Shown here in pieces: positions 1 through 8,774 of a stretch of DNA of 64,000 bases. Origin of the DNA: Mangrovimicrobium sediminis (lineage in GTDB: Bacteria; Pseudomonadota; Gammaproteobacteria; Pseudomonadales; Halieaceae); the NCBI RefSeq assembly GCF_004745945.1, contig NZ_SRLE01000011.1:215675-279674 (forward strand), written 5' to 3'. A program made the translations under genes and the position numbers. Under the pieces are notes generated by a model that saw only the letters and a program-made list of their open reading frames with translations, made no database searches and had not been told where the DNA came from. Each line of letters starts with the position of its first letter. Within the stretch, counting starts at the first letter, position 1.

Positions 1-679
1 CATTGAAGGTTCGGTCTAGAAGGTTCCTGAAGGCCGTGTTACTAATCCTAGCGCTTAAGGCATCTTCACCATTGAGAAACTCACGCATATCTATTGGATG
101 GACGATATCATCCAAAACAACTCTAGGAACCACGAGACCCATTTTTTGCGAGGAACTATTGGGACTAGAGCCCAGAAAATTTGTTCTCGCTCGCAGTTGC
201 CATCGGGGTATGGCATTGCTTGTTCTCAAAAAGAAATCAAAGTTGAGCGACCTGCCTCCGTTTCGTCCAAATTGACAGTTGCTAACATTTAATCGGTATG
301 TGGGGTCACTATCCCAGCTTGGCTCCTCGCGTGAGCTTTTGTGCTTGAGTAGTTTAAACCTCGCATCAGACCCCAACACTGAAGATTCAATATTCCAAGT
401 GGGGGCAGGCAGAATTTGCTCAAAGACTTGATTTGACTCGGGGTCGCTTACAATTTCAACTATCTCAATTCGGACATGTGTTCTATCTTCGGAAAGATGA
501 AATCGGAGGTCAGAATCGTGCGAATCGGGCTTTGATTCAGACAAGGACGAGGAAATGAGGGCCGCACCGGGAACAGACAAACTTGCCGCAATAAAATTGC
601 GCCGAGTTAGCGAGGGCTTTAATGTGTCGAGCGTGTCACTGACATCAGTCCATTCCTCGTGAAGATCCTTTTCACTCAC
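1..679 (-). CDS. Tat-exported protein of unknown function (3' end outside window)
   Basis: A leftward frame opens at a GTG (677-679) and stays open for 226 codons to the window edge, so the C-terminus is missing. A good ribosome site (AAGGAG, about 7 nt before the GTG) fixes this start. Residues 24-30 read LTRRNFI, a twin-arginine motif, followed by a hydrophobic stretch (about 30-48, AASLSVPGAALISSSLS), so export of a folded protein by the Tat pathway is predicted. The rest is hydrophilic and I recognise no domain. It is divergent from a TatA gene 142 bp away, which suggests a dedicated exporter/substrate pair. Frame and signal are seen directly; the function is unknown. Confidence 0.75.
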   Translation of the reverse strand, partial: MSEKDLHEEWTDVSDTLDTLKPSLTRRNFIAASLSVPGAALISSSLSESKPDSHDSDLRFHLSEDRTHVRIEIVEIVSDPESNQVFEQILPAPTWNIESSVLGSDARFKLLKHKSSREEPSWDSDPTYRLNVSNCQFGRNGGRSLNFDFFLRTSNAIPRWQLRARTNFLGSSPNSSSQKMGLVVPRVVLDDIVHPIDMREFLNGEDALSARISNTAFRNLLDRTFN

Positions 680-783
680 GACCAACTCCTTTGTCAGTGA
701 TGTTATTTTTAATTAATGACTATGTCCGAGAAAAGTCAAGTAAACTTGGGTCGACAATCCCGGCTGGTTTGTTTAGCAATTAC

Positions 784-805
784 AGTCTATAAAATTAAAT
801 AGACT
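784..805. promoter_or_regulatory. Inverted repeat in the tatA upstream region
   Basis: Half-sites AGTCTA (784-789) and TAGACT (800-805) are perfect reverse complements around a 10-nt A/T spacer, 16 bp before the tatA start and in the shared region between tatA and the divergent Tat substrate. It could be an operator overlapping the promoter. No regulator gene is visible nearby. Confidence 0.4.
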
Positions 806-821
806 ATTATCGGGAGGTAAT

Positions 822-1025
822 ATGGGTATAAGTGCGTGGCAACTGCTGATAGTGCTGGCGATAGTCTTGCTACTCTTTGGGACAAAAAGGTTGAGATCCT
901 TGGGTACTGACCTGGGGGCCGCACTCAGGGGGTTTCGGACGGCAGTAAATGATGAAAGCAGTCACTTACAGTCAAGCGATGAAGAAGATTCGTCTCAAGC
1001 TAAGAGGCCAACAATAGAACCTTAG
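822..1025 (+). CDS. tatA: Sec-independent protein translocase TatA/TatE
   Basis: A 67-aa protein with one N-terminal membrane helix (about 5-19, [13 protein letters not shown]) and the hallmark FG-x-x-RL hinge (FGTKRL, 19-24). An amphipathic helix and an acidic/serine-rich tail follow. TatA oligomerises in the inner membrane to form the passage of the twin-arginine translocase. A GGAGGT ribosome site lies 3 nt before the ATG. No tatB or tatC is present, so this is an orphan paralogue that would need the housekeeping TatBC. Its neighbour is a divergent gene with a Tat signal. Confidence 0.92.
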   Translation: MGISAWQLLIVLAIVLLLFGTKRLRSLGTDLGAALRGFRTAVNDESSHLQSSDEEDSSQAKRPTIEP

Positions 1026-1272
1026 GCCACAAGGTCGCAGGTTAAGGCGAAATTGTTTAGGCGTAAGTACATGAAAAACCAGCACTCAGTTCGCTGTGCC
1101 AGGGACCGTTGCTGCTTGACTCTCGCTGGTGCTTTGAAGCGGCCCCTGAGGACGCTCTATCTTCTGTGGCATCTGCAACCGAACCGCAGTGTTAGACATC
1201 CCAATTGAGACGGTACCACCTAGGGGGTTGAGATCATTCCACTTCTGTTGAGTTCTTCTGTTGAGTTCATTG

Positions 1273-1911
1273 TTATGACAGAATTACGCTGAAAAGGTCT
1301 CCGTCATTGGAATATGGGTGCTTTCCGGAATAGTCGAACCCGAGTATGCGTTTGCCCCATGGTTTCTGTGGATTGTTAAATTGATCCCAGACTTCCAATC
1401 CTTCTGATCTCTCTGCAATTAAGATTGCTGCATGGTCATCGGCGTAAACATCGTTGCGAAATGATGCAATCGCAGTTCCTGCCGGAACACTATTCCCACG
1501 TACTGCCTGACCTTTCTTCCATTCACTTGTTCTGCCAATCGGGTCATTCGATTGGTGACAGACGTATTGCACACCTGTAGCACATTCTCCGATGTATTGA
1601 TCCCAGCCAGTTTCACTACTCAAACGTTCCCCTTCGTAGGATTGGCAGATAGCTAGGTCTGCACGATGGCTACTTCTTCTTTCAACTTGAAGGTGCTTTA
1701 TTCGGTACTCATCTTTCAGATAAAGGCGGGCTCGAAACTCAATGCATATTTCGCTTAACATTTTTTCCGCGTTCCCCTTCGACTCGAAAGGACCCTCAAC
1801 TTTCACCCATTCTTTCCTAATCGCTGGGACCGAAAACGATTGGCAGACGCCCGAGTCGACATCCATCAAGATGAACCACTCACTGTCTGAATATGTGTCA
1901 ATTTTTTCCAT
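1273..1911 (-). CDS. BPSL0067-family-like protein (putative papain-like/NlpC-type hydrolase)
   Basis: A 212-aa protein. The ATG at 1911 was chosen over upstream in-frame starts because AAGGAG lies 7 nt before it. The C-terminal half (about 100-212) contains GECATGVQYV (Cys about 110) and DDHAAILI (His about 160) with a following VWDQF segment, the Cys/His layout of BPSL0067-type proteins related to NlpC/P60 amidases. The N-terminal 80 residues form a separate, unrecognised domain. No signal peptide is seen. Some relatives are discussed as peptidoglycan amidases or effectors; here activity is inferred from the Cys/His pair only. Confidence 0.5.
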   Translation of the reverse strand: MEKIDTYSDSEWFILMDVDSGVCQSFSVPAIRKEWVKVEGPFESKGNAEKMLSEICIEFRARLYLKDEYRIKHLQVERRSSHRADLAICQSYEGERLSSETGWDQYIGECATGVQYVCHQSNDPIGRTSEWKKGQAVRGNSVPAGTAIASFRNDVYADDHAAILIAERSEGLEVWDQFNNPQKPWGKRILGFDYSGKHPYSNDGDLFSVILS

Positions 1912-2718
1912 TTGACGCTCCTTGGTATGCCATTCCGCTGTTTTACAATAATGCGAGTAGTCTGCCCAATAGAAATATAGGCGCAGTATTAAGATTAAGC
2001 TAGGGATGGAGACTGCACTGGAGGAGCCCAACGCCGGTGTCGGCTGAGTGCAATGCCGGATCGGCCTCAAGAAGGACCCACATGCCGGCCATATTGGATG
2101 TGTAACTGTCTACGAAGACATTGGCATTGGCCACGGTGGCGACGGGAGTGAGCCACTTCGCCATACAATGGTGGCAGGTCTGTACCTAGATCGAGTGCCT
2201 GGACCTGGAGTAGGTGACGGACGACCGACGCCTATCGGGGTCATATCCCGATTAGCAGAGCGTTTTCACCGTTATGCGTACTTTCTACAAAACGACCGCA
2301 CAACCGGGCTTTGGGAACCGGACTCTACTTAGCTAAACGGGGTTGAGGTGTCAAGTGGCGAGGATGCTCAACCAAGATGATACTAACTCACGACTAATAC
2401 TGGGGTATAGGCAGTCATCGGTTTGAGTATATGCCGCCCCTTGAGGTACTATCTTGCGCTCAAAAGCGTTGTCCTGACTCCCTGAGCTAGTAGGTGATAT
2501 CGTGCTTCGTGTTGATGACGGTATGCATGGAAGGCTTTGCCAGTACCTACCTTGATGAAGCCCGGGGGCATGGGCGGCTGGATCCGGGGCTGGATTTTGG
2601 GACCACCATGGGACCACGCACGCGCCTTGTCATGCCACCCCACGCCCAGCTCAATTTCTAAGTCTTTGATTTTAAAGGCGTGGGAGGGCATTCGGTGGCG
2701 TCATTTTCGCCCTTTGTA
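1912..2718. other. Stretch without a supportable gene
   Basis: Several overlapping short open frames occur on both strands, but none has a good ribosome site, a recognisable domain or consistent coding character. A tandem GGGACCAC repeat is present at about 2600-2617. The stretch ends in a tRNA 3' fragment, so it is probably the decayed right end of an integrated element. Confidence 0.5.
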
Positions 2719-2743
2719 GATTCGAATCCCTCGCTCTCCGCCA
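2719..2743 (+). repeat. tRNA 3'-end fragment (att scar, Ser-type acceptor)
   Basis: The T-loop TTCGAAT, the 3' T-stem CCCTC, acceptor half GCTCTCC, discriminator G and CCA are present. The sequence to the left does not supply the matching 5' T-stem (GAGGG expected), anticodon arm or D-arm. Such 3' tRNA ends are left by tyrosine-recombinase integration. The intact tRNA should lie left of this window. Assignment to serine is by acceptor sequence only. Confidence 0.65.
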
Positions 2744-2787
2744 TAAACAAAAAGGGCTGCCCATTTGGGCAGCCCTTTTTGTTTATG
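2742..2787. terminator. Perfect palindromic terminator after the tRNA end
   Basis: A 22-bp perfect inverted repeat with a 2-nt loop: CATAAAC-AAAAAGGGCTGCCCA, TT, and its complement ending TTTTTGTTTATG. A GC-rich stem flanked by A and T runs should terminate in both directions. It follows directly on the tRNA CCA end and is repeated in imperfect form at 44488-44535. Confidence 0.85.
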
Positions 2788-2817
2788 CGCAGGGCGCTGA
2801 TTTCGCGCGGAATCTCC

Positions 2818-2877
2818 GGTTCGACAAAATGTGACTTCAGGTGCATTTTGGACTAGGAGCGTAGCGACGAAGCCCGC
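2818..2877. repeat. Left copy of the island-flanking direct repeat
   Basis: This 60-bp block starting GGTTCGACAAAATG and ending CGACGAAGCCCGC recurs at 44566-44625 in the same orientation with 5 mismatches by hand alignment. Both copies lie about 30 bp after a related terminator hairpin. Together they bracket the defence island and probably derive from the 3' flank of the same tRNA. Confidence 0.8.
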
Positions 2878-2931
2878 ATTGAAGTCGGTATCTGTTGTTG
2901 GCGCCCAGATTGGAGAGTTTGTTGGCACTGC

Positions 2932-5900
2932 TTAATGCACGTCCTCTTGCCGCACTAGGAACTCGAGCCGGTCGGTCAAAACCGCCAACGTATAGGCGCA
3001 GTACATAAACTCCCGATACGACAGTCCTTCAACCGGGTGAATCGCGCGACCCATCAGGGAGTATTCATCGTCAAGGGCGAACTCGACGATATCGTTGTAG
3101 CGATTTCGCTCCCACGTCAGGCGGACGAGTTGCTCGACACTGAGGCAGCGAACCACTTCGGCTGAGGCTGCCTGGGCGAGGAAAATGCATCGCCCCTCTG
3201 CCTCAAAGATATTGATACAGTGGGTGCGAGACCAACTGTCTTCGCCGAACCTGAATTCGAGACCCAGACATCCGTTCGGCTTATACGTGGTCACGCTGGC
3301 TCGCCACTGACCGTAGTGACTGTTTCCTTCTTTGTTTGCCTGACGCCAGGCATCAGTGACGGTCTTCGAGGTTGGCATGGCGTAGTCGGCGGGGTTGTGG
3401 GGTCTGGCGAAACGCTCAAAGAAACGTGCGATCTCGCCTGCGCTGGTGAGCTGATCGTCGCCGACCAGCATTTCCGCATCGTGATGCAACTGGAAATGGC
3501 CAAGACTGGTCTCTGCTGCATAGGTCCGGTGGAACGTATTCCAGGAACGAATGACCATCTGCTCCTTTAGCTTGGCGAGAGTGGAAATTTCATCAAGCGT
3601 GATGGTCTCGTCAATGACTTCGGCACTGATCAATAGCTCACCACTGGAGCGCGCTGAACGCAGATTTACACGGACGTTGCGTGTCGGACCATCGGGATAG
3701 GAGAGATAGAGCCCCTCATTGCCGATGGCAGACTCACCAAAGTACTCCTTGAGTAAGGCTTCCAGATGCTGCCTTACCCGCTCCATGTGACTGCCCTGAT
3801 TCCGGATATCCACCTCCCGGTTCAATCGAGACGACTTCTGGGTACAGATGGCCAGGTAGGGCGAGGTCAGGTGGTTGCGGATTTGATCCGGAATCGGGGA
3901 GGCGTCAATCATCTCACGCTCCGCCTCGATAATGTCACTCATGGGAGCCAGGCGTTCGCCGATCTTGTGCAGCGACTCAATGAAGGTATTCAGGTTGCGG
4001 CACAAGGCGCGGACCTGCAGGAATTCAATGCTTTCCTTCACGAAGGGGAAGCTGACCTGGATCAGGTCCTCGTCCGACACGGACTGGGCATCTTTCATTC
4101 CACGCAGGCGGCGCTGTGCCTTGGCGCCGACGCGGTCCACGCGTCCTGTTTTCTGCTCGATGCTGACCGGAGAGCCGGATAGCCCGTAGTGCACCACGCT
4201 GTCACAGAAGGTATGCAGGTCCTCGCCTTCCTGGAACACGTCCGTGCTGATCAGGGCCAGCGGGTAGCCCGGCATCCGGAATTTGCGCGCCTGGGCGGTG
4301 CGCAAGGCCACCGTTTCCCCGGTGGCGCCGATCACGGGTGCAATGGGGTTCAGGGCACGCGACAGGTGTATGCGATATTCCTCCCGATCCTTATCGTAGA
4401 TCTCCGGTAGGTTGTTCTTGATGATCAAGTCCAGGTGCTGGGCGGTGTCGTAGAGCTCCCGGTACGTGCTGAAACTCGACTTATTGGACTGCTCGCGTAG
4501 GGCCTTGGCAAAGCTGTCCATCCACTTTGCACGGGTTGTGGCGGTCAGATTCGCCGTGCCGAGCTTGAGCCTGGCGAGATAGAGGTCGATTACGCCATGG
4601 CCGGTACGTAGGCACAGTGATACCAGATGTTTGTGAATCTCCAGTTTCTGCAAGGCTTCCGCTTGCGCCGCTGTGCCCTCCAACAGCTGGCCAAGAAGTG
4701 GTTCCAGGGCGGGGAACAGACTGTGTAGCAGATCAGCGTCGTGTAGGGCGCAATACAGTGTATGTGTGTTCAGCGCATCCTCCAGGCGATCCGGAGATAT
4801 CTTCACTGGTTCTTTAACTTGCTCACGGGAGGCCAGGTGGTTCACCAACAGCATGAGTTCGGGCAGGTCGTGCTGCTCTGCGTACCAGTGCAGAAAGCCC
4901 AGCTGTGAAGCCTCGAAAAGTTCCAGCTGATTGTTGCGTAGCTGTCCTTTTGTGTATGTCGTGGCGAGCTTAGCGATAGTGTCGGCGTGCGCTACCAGTA
5001 GCTGTGCTAGCGCATCACCACGGAGTCGTGTCACTACTCGGGCCCAGTTGATTTCCAGCAGCGCCGAGATCACCTGGTTCTTGGCGGAAAGGCCTGCACG
5101 CATGGCCTCAGGCGTGGTGTAACTGTCATCGCCTTGTTTCAGGTAGGGCTCAGCCTCCGTGGGGCAAGCGCCGCGGAAGAACCAGGTGAAGAGCGTGTCA
5201 TTCTTGGGGGGCTGCTGATCCTCCGCCTCGCCGGTGCTTCCCCCCTTGAAATCCCCACCGGAGATATCGTCCTCGCGCTGGGTACTCTGGCGTTCAAATT
5301 CCGCAACGAGGTTCTCCATGATCTCCCGTTGGGCGGGATAGCCTTTCAGGCTGTCGCGGATCGTGCCGGTGAGCCAGTCGGAGTAATGATCGTCCAGCTT
5401 GATCTTGAGCTCCTTGACGCTCTTGACTCGCCGCACAAAGACAATCTGCTTGCGGTTTTGCGTGAAGAGCTGCTCTGCCAGTCGCTGACAGACAATGTCC
5501 ATTTTGGGGTGGGGCAGGGTGCGTCCGAGTTTGGCGTCAACATAACTGTCCTGGATAACCGCCACCACGTGCCGGTCTGCCGCATCGGTATGTTCCTTCT
5601 CGACGGATATGCCGTCGAATTCTACCGGGCCTGATTTGGCGGTCTCGGCATAGCTTTCGAAAGAAGCCAGCAGGCCCATCTGGAACGACGGTGAACCGCC
5701 TTGCTTGACCAGGGCTTCACCAACCTTTTTCTGTACCAGCGCGGTGACCAGCTTCTGTTCATCCGAGGCCAGTTCGATCTGCGCCCCGTCACCACTGCGC
5801 CGTTCCATGCGGTACATGTTCCGGGTGTGCGGTTGACCGGCGATTTGTAGTTCATTGAGCCGGCGCACCATGAAGCGTCGCAGGTGGTTTTCAATCTGCA

Positions 5901-6750
5901 GCGGATCATCGTTGGTGACCTCTGCCGGCAGTAGATGCTCGTCGCCTACAAGTTTAAGCTGGTTGCGCAATTGCTCGATATTACGGTCATAGGGCGTGGC
6001 GGAGAGTAGCAGTGCGCTTTTGACGCGGCGGTATCGGGCATTGCCCCGAAAGCCCAGGGCGGCTGATAAGACCTTGTTCCGGTCACTGCTTTCAAAGTCG
6101 TGCTTGAAGTTATGGGCCTCGTCGATCACCACCAGATCAAAGGTGGGCAGCACATAGTTCAAGGCTTCTGCGTAGACCTCCTTGACGGAATCCTTGGAAC
6201 GGCGGTATTTGGCCATTCTCGCAGCGGGCAACAGCTCCCTCAGCTCCTCGAGTTTCGCTTCCCAGTAGCTCTCGTCTTCGTTGAGAGACAGGCTAAAGCT
6301 GCTCATACCGACAAAAATGTCGTTGTAATGGCCACGAGACAGGCTGTGCAGCAGTTCCGGCACATTGCGGCAACTGATCGATGGCGCCGCCGATCGCCCG
6401 TCCAGGGTCCGCACCCGGTAGTGGCTGACCCGTACATTGTCCTTGGCGAAGGCCCGGTACTCCCGGTTGTACCATTTCTCCTGCACGTTATTACTAGGGC
6501 AGATATAGAGTACCCGGAGCGTGGGATTGAAGTAACGCAGCAGGGCCACCACCCCGAGGGCCACATAGGTCTTGCCCATGCCGACCTCATCGGCCAGGTA
6601 GCCCATCCTGACCTCGGGATCGACGATCATGTTGTGTAGAGCTACCGCGCCTTCGAGCTGGAGCTGGCCAAGGCTGGCCAGCGACTCATCACCGCCGGTG
6701 AAATCGAGTATTTCACCGGCGGTCGCCAGGTCGAGCGGCCTGGCGCTCAT
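2932..6750 (-). CDS. SNF2/DEAH-type helicase of a three-gene putative defence operon
   Basis: A 1272-aa superfamily-2 helicase. Visible motifs are ADEVGMGKT (Walker A, 53-61), DEAH (210-213), SAT (250-252) and, far downstream, the arginine-finger motif GRVDRVGA (869-876) preceded by STDVFQEGEDL. A long insertion (about 480-800) separates the two RecA lobes, and a C-terminal region of about 390 residues has no recognised domain. The layout resembles RapA/DrmD-type double-stranded DNA translocases. The start ATG overlaps the stop of the PLD gene by 4 bp, so it is the last cistron of 10045-2932. A defence role is inferred from the partner and the island; the substrate is unknown. Confidence 0.75.
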   Translation of the reverse strand: MSARPLDLATAGEILDFTGGDESLASLGQLQLEGAVALHNMIVDPEVRMGYLADEVGMGKTYVALGVVALLRYFNPTLRVLYICPSNNVQEKWYNREYRAFAKDNVRVSHYRVRTLDGRSAAPSISCRNVPELLHSLSRGHYNDIFVGMSSFSLSLNEDESYWEAKLEELRELLPAARMAKYRRSKDSVKEVYAEALNYVLPTFDLVVIDEAHNFKHDFESSDRNKVLSAALGFRGNARYRRVKSALLLSATPYDRNIEQLRNQLKLVGDEHLLPAEVTNDDPLQIENHLRRFMVRRLNELQIAGQPHTRNMYRMERRSGDGAQIELASDEQKLVTALVQKKVGEALVKQGGSPSFQMGLLASFESYAETAKSGPVEFDGISVEKEHTDAADRHVVAVIQDSYVDAKLGRTLPHPKMDIVCQRLAEQLFTQNRKQIVFVRRVKSVKELKIKLDDHYSDWLTGTIRDSLKGYPAQREIMENLVAEFERQSTQREDDISGGDFKGGSTGEAEDQQPPKNDTLFTWFFRGACPTEAEPYLKQGDDSYTTPEAMRAGLSAKNQVISALLEINWARVVTRLRGDALAQLLVAHADTIAKLATTYTKGQLRNNQLELFEASQLGFLHWYAEQHDLPELMLLVNHLASREQVKEPVKISPDRLEDALNTHTLYCALHDADLLHSLFPALEPLLGQLLEGTAAQAEALQKLEIHKHLVSLCLRTGHGVIDLYLARLKLGTANLTATTRAKWMDSFAKALREQSNKSSFSTYRELYDTAQHLDLIIKNNLPEIYDKDREEYRIHLSRALNPIAPVIGATGETVALRTAQARKFRMPGYPLALISTDVFQEGEDLHTFCDSVVHYGLSGSPVSIEQKTGRVDRVGAKAQRRLRGMKDAQSVSDEDLIQVSFPFVKESIEFLQVRALCRNLNTFIESLHKIGERLAPMSDIIEAEREMIDASPIPDQIRNHLTSPYLAICTQKSSRLNREVDIRNQGSHMERVRQHLEALLKEYFGESAIGNEGLYLSYPDGPTRNVRVNLRSARSSGELLISAEVIDETITLDEISTLAKLKEQMVIRSWNTFHRTYAAETSLGHFQLHHDAEMLVGDDQLTSAGEIARFFERFARPHNPADYAMPTSKTVTDAWRQANKEGNSHYGQWRASVTTYKPNGCLGLEFRFGEDSWSRTHCINIFEAEGRCIFLAQAASAEVVRCLSVEQLVRLTWERNRYNDIVEFALDDEYSLMGRAIHPVEGLSYREFMYCAYTLAVLTDRLEFLVRQEDVH

Positions 6751-8774
6751 GATTGATGGCCTCTAGCCGTGTAATTGGCGTAGAACTGTTTCTCGAACCA
6801 GTCGAAGAAGGCTTTGCGGCTGATACCGGGCCGAGGCTCAATGCGGATGGCGTCGCCGGTTTTCAACACCTTGATCGCCTGCCTGGTCCTGTCCAGATGT
6901 TTTTTGGTGGACTTGTCTTTGACGTATGCCGGTGTGGTGTAGATTTCCTGTACGCAGAGCAACATCAGGTAGGCGGTGACGCTGTCTAGCTTGGCCTCTT
7001 CGCCGCAAATGTGATCAATCAGGACAGGCAGGCTATCCATGCCGGTACCGCTCAGGTAATAGGCAAGCTGCTTCTGGTTGTCCGTCTCAACCAGCTCTCC
7101 GAGCCGTTTGTTGAAATGACGAAAGGCGTGAAAGATCTCCGCGTATTCACTGAAGAACTGTTTGACCACCAGGTCATCCGTGGGCCCGGTAAGGTCACCG
7201 GCTTCTCCCAGGTCCACCAGTTTGCGAATCATCTCGTTCAGGGCGATCTGTTCCCGGCGCTCAGGGGAGAGGTCTGCGTAGATCGCCATGATTTGCGCGG
7301 GCGTCAGATCCGGTATTTCCATGGGTTTATGGGTCCACCCGGTCTGTTGCAGCATCACCCGGTGGGACGGGAAGGGCTTGGCAGAGCGGGTATTTATACC
7401 GCTGACTTTGACTAAGGATCCATTGCGCAGCAGAGTCTCCAGAGCCGTGACTTCCCCCTCCCACTGGGTGCCTGATCCAGTGACAGCATACCCTTCTACT
7501 GCCGCGGACCCCTCAGGGGTAAGGATATTGATCGTATAGCCCTGGTTTTTCTCACAGGCGCCCCGCAGGCGCTGCTCAACCCAGTCATAGGCGAGTACGA
7601 TCCGCGGTAAATCCGTGTCCTCATCGACCTCATTGCCAGGTGGCAGATCCAGGGCTTCGATGGGGTGAATATTGGCAAGTCGTTTTATCGGCTCGAGTAG
7701 TGGGCCTGCACGGTCGAGCTTGGTGAAAAAGCCCGCTTCGCTGTTGTCATACATTGCCTTGTGGGAGAAGTTGACTGAACCCACAAACAGCCAGGACTGC
7801 TTCCGGTTGTAGAAATGGTACATCTTCGCGTGGAGCCGACGGAACACTTGTCCTTTCGTACCCAGCTGTGTCGCGACCTCATCGCGCCAACGTGCCCAAT
7901 GGAGATACTCCTCTGCGTTGATGCGCTCGAAATAGGCCGGAGTACACAGCGCATTGCCTTCCGCATCGAGCGGCAGCAGGATGTGTATCTCCTGAACGCC
8001 CAAGTCGTCGAAGAAGTCCGCCAGGTCATTCTCCGGATCTTCGGCGAAGAATGGCGAGATAATCTCCAGGGTCCAGTTGTTGTAGGTAAAGTTGTCTCGT
8101 GCCTGTTTGCGCAGGAAGTTGGGGAGGTTGTGCCGCTCCTTGTTGCGGTTAAGCTCATAGTAGGCGGCGGATGATGCATTCCTCGTGCTCCGACATTCGG
8201 TCAGGAAGAGTCCGATCCTGTCCAGTGCCGATGGATCCCCGCCGCCAGGCAGCTGGCGCTGAGCCTGTAGCCAGGTGACGTCGTCGCGTAACTGCTTGAG
8301 GAATTGCCGTGGAGCTTCATCCTGCCACAGTACCTCCCAATGCATGCATTCGATATTGTCCCACCAGCCAGCCCGGGTCAGGTTGTTCGAACCTGCGCCG
8401 ACCAGCAGGCAGCGCCTTTCATAGTTGGGGTCGTAAACCAGTATCAGTCCCACCTTGGGGTGAAAGGCGTTGTTGCCCAGGTGCACACCGTGGAACAGGT
8501 ACTCCATGGCAGGTGAGGTATTACCCTCCTGTCGGAATATCTTGAGATCAAAAAACACCTCCAGGGGGAGCCCGGTCGTACGCAGCTTCTCGCGAACCTG
8601 GAACTGTTTTACCCGTGCGTCGGAGGAGTAGGGGATGCTGCCCGGCAGTAACAGCGGGATCACCTCTAGCTCAAAAAACTCCGGCTCAAAGGTATAGGTG
8701 GTGAAGACGGCGGCCTCGACGGTACAGCCGTCCAGCAGTTCCCTGACCCGGTCCGAGACGACTATAGTTTCCAT
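6747..8774 (-). CDS. Phospholipase-D-like nuclease protein
   Basis: A 675-aa protein with two PLD half-sites: HPK (105-107) with GAGSNNLTRAG (126-136), and HAK (315-317) with GSVNFS (332-337). The pattern is H-x-K followed by G-(S/A)-x-N; PLD-family nucleases use the two histidines to cleave phosphodiesters. The usual downstream Asp of HKD is not obvious in either half. The C-terminal 280 residues are unassigned. It overlaps the upstream gene by 13 bp and the helicase gene by 4 bp, so the products probably work together. Pairing of a PLD protein with a helicase recalls DrmC of DISARM, but the context and partner differ. Confidence 0.72.
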   Translation of the reverse strand: METIVVSDRVRELLDGCTVEAAVFTTYTFEPEFFELEVIPLLLPGSIPYSSDARVKQFQVREKLRTTGLPLEVFFDLKIFRQEGNTSPAMEYLFHGVHLGNNAFHPKVGLILVYDPNYERRCLLVGAGSNNLTRAGWWDNIECMHWEVLWQDEAPRQFLKQLRDDVTWLQAQRQLPGGGDPSALDRIGLFLTECRSTRNASSAAYYELNRNKERHNLPNFLRKQARDNFTYNNWTLEIISPFFAEDPENDLADFFDDLGVQEIHILLPLDAEGNALCTPAYFERINAEEYLHWARWRDEVATQLGTKGQVFRRLHAKMYHFYNRKQSWLFVGSVNFSHKAMYDNSEAGFFTKLDRAGPLLEPIKRLANIHPIEALDLPPGNEVDEDTDLPRIVLAYDWVEQRLRGACEKNQGYTINILTPEGSAAVEGYAVTGSGTQWEGEVTALETLLRNGSLVKVSGINTRSAKPFPSHRVMLQQTGWTHKPMEIPDLTPAQIMAIYADLSPERREQIALNEMIRKLVDLGEAGDLTGPTDDLVVKQFFSEYAEIFHAFRHFNKRLGELVETDNQKQLAYYLSGTGMDSLPVLIDHICGEEAKLDSVTAYLMLLCVQEIYTTPAYVKDKSTKKHLDRTRQAIKVLKTGDAIRIEPRPGISRKAFFDWFEKQFYANYTARGHQS

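Noticed and set aside
2048..2332. Rightward 94-codon frame
   Set aside because: No ribosome site, no domain, and composition unlike a gene; it lies in decayed element DNA.
2700..2748. Complete tRNA gene
   Set aside because: Only the T-loop and 3' acceptor are present; no 5' acceptor strand, D-arm or anticodon arm can be folded from the preceding 60 bases.
2351..2928. Overlapping leftward frames across the tRNA end and terminator
   Set aside because: They read through a perfect terminator palindrome and a tRNA 3' end, a typical source of false genes. I looked for a decayed integrase here and found no Arg-His-x-x-Tyr pattern.
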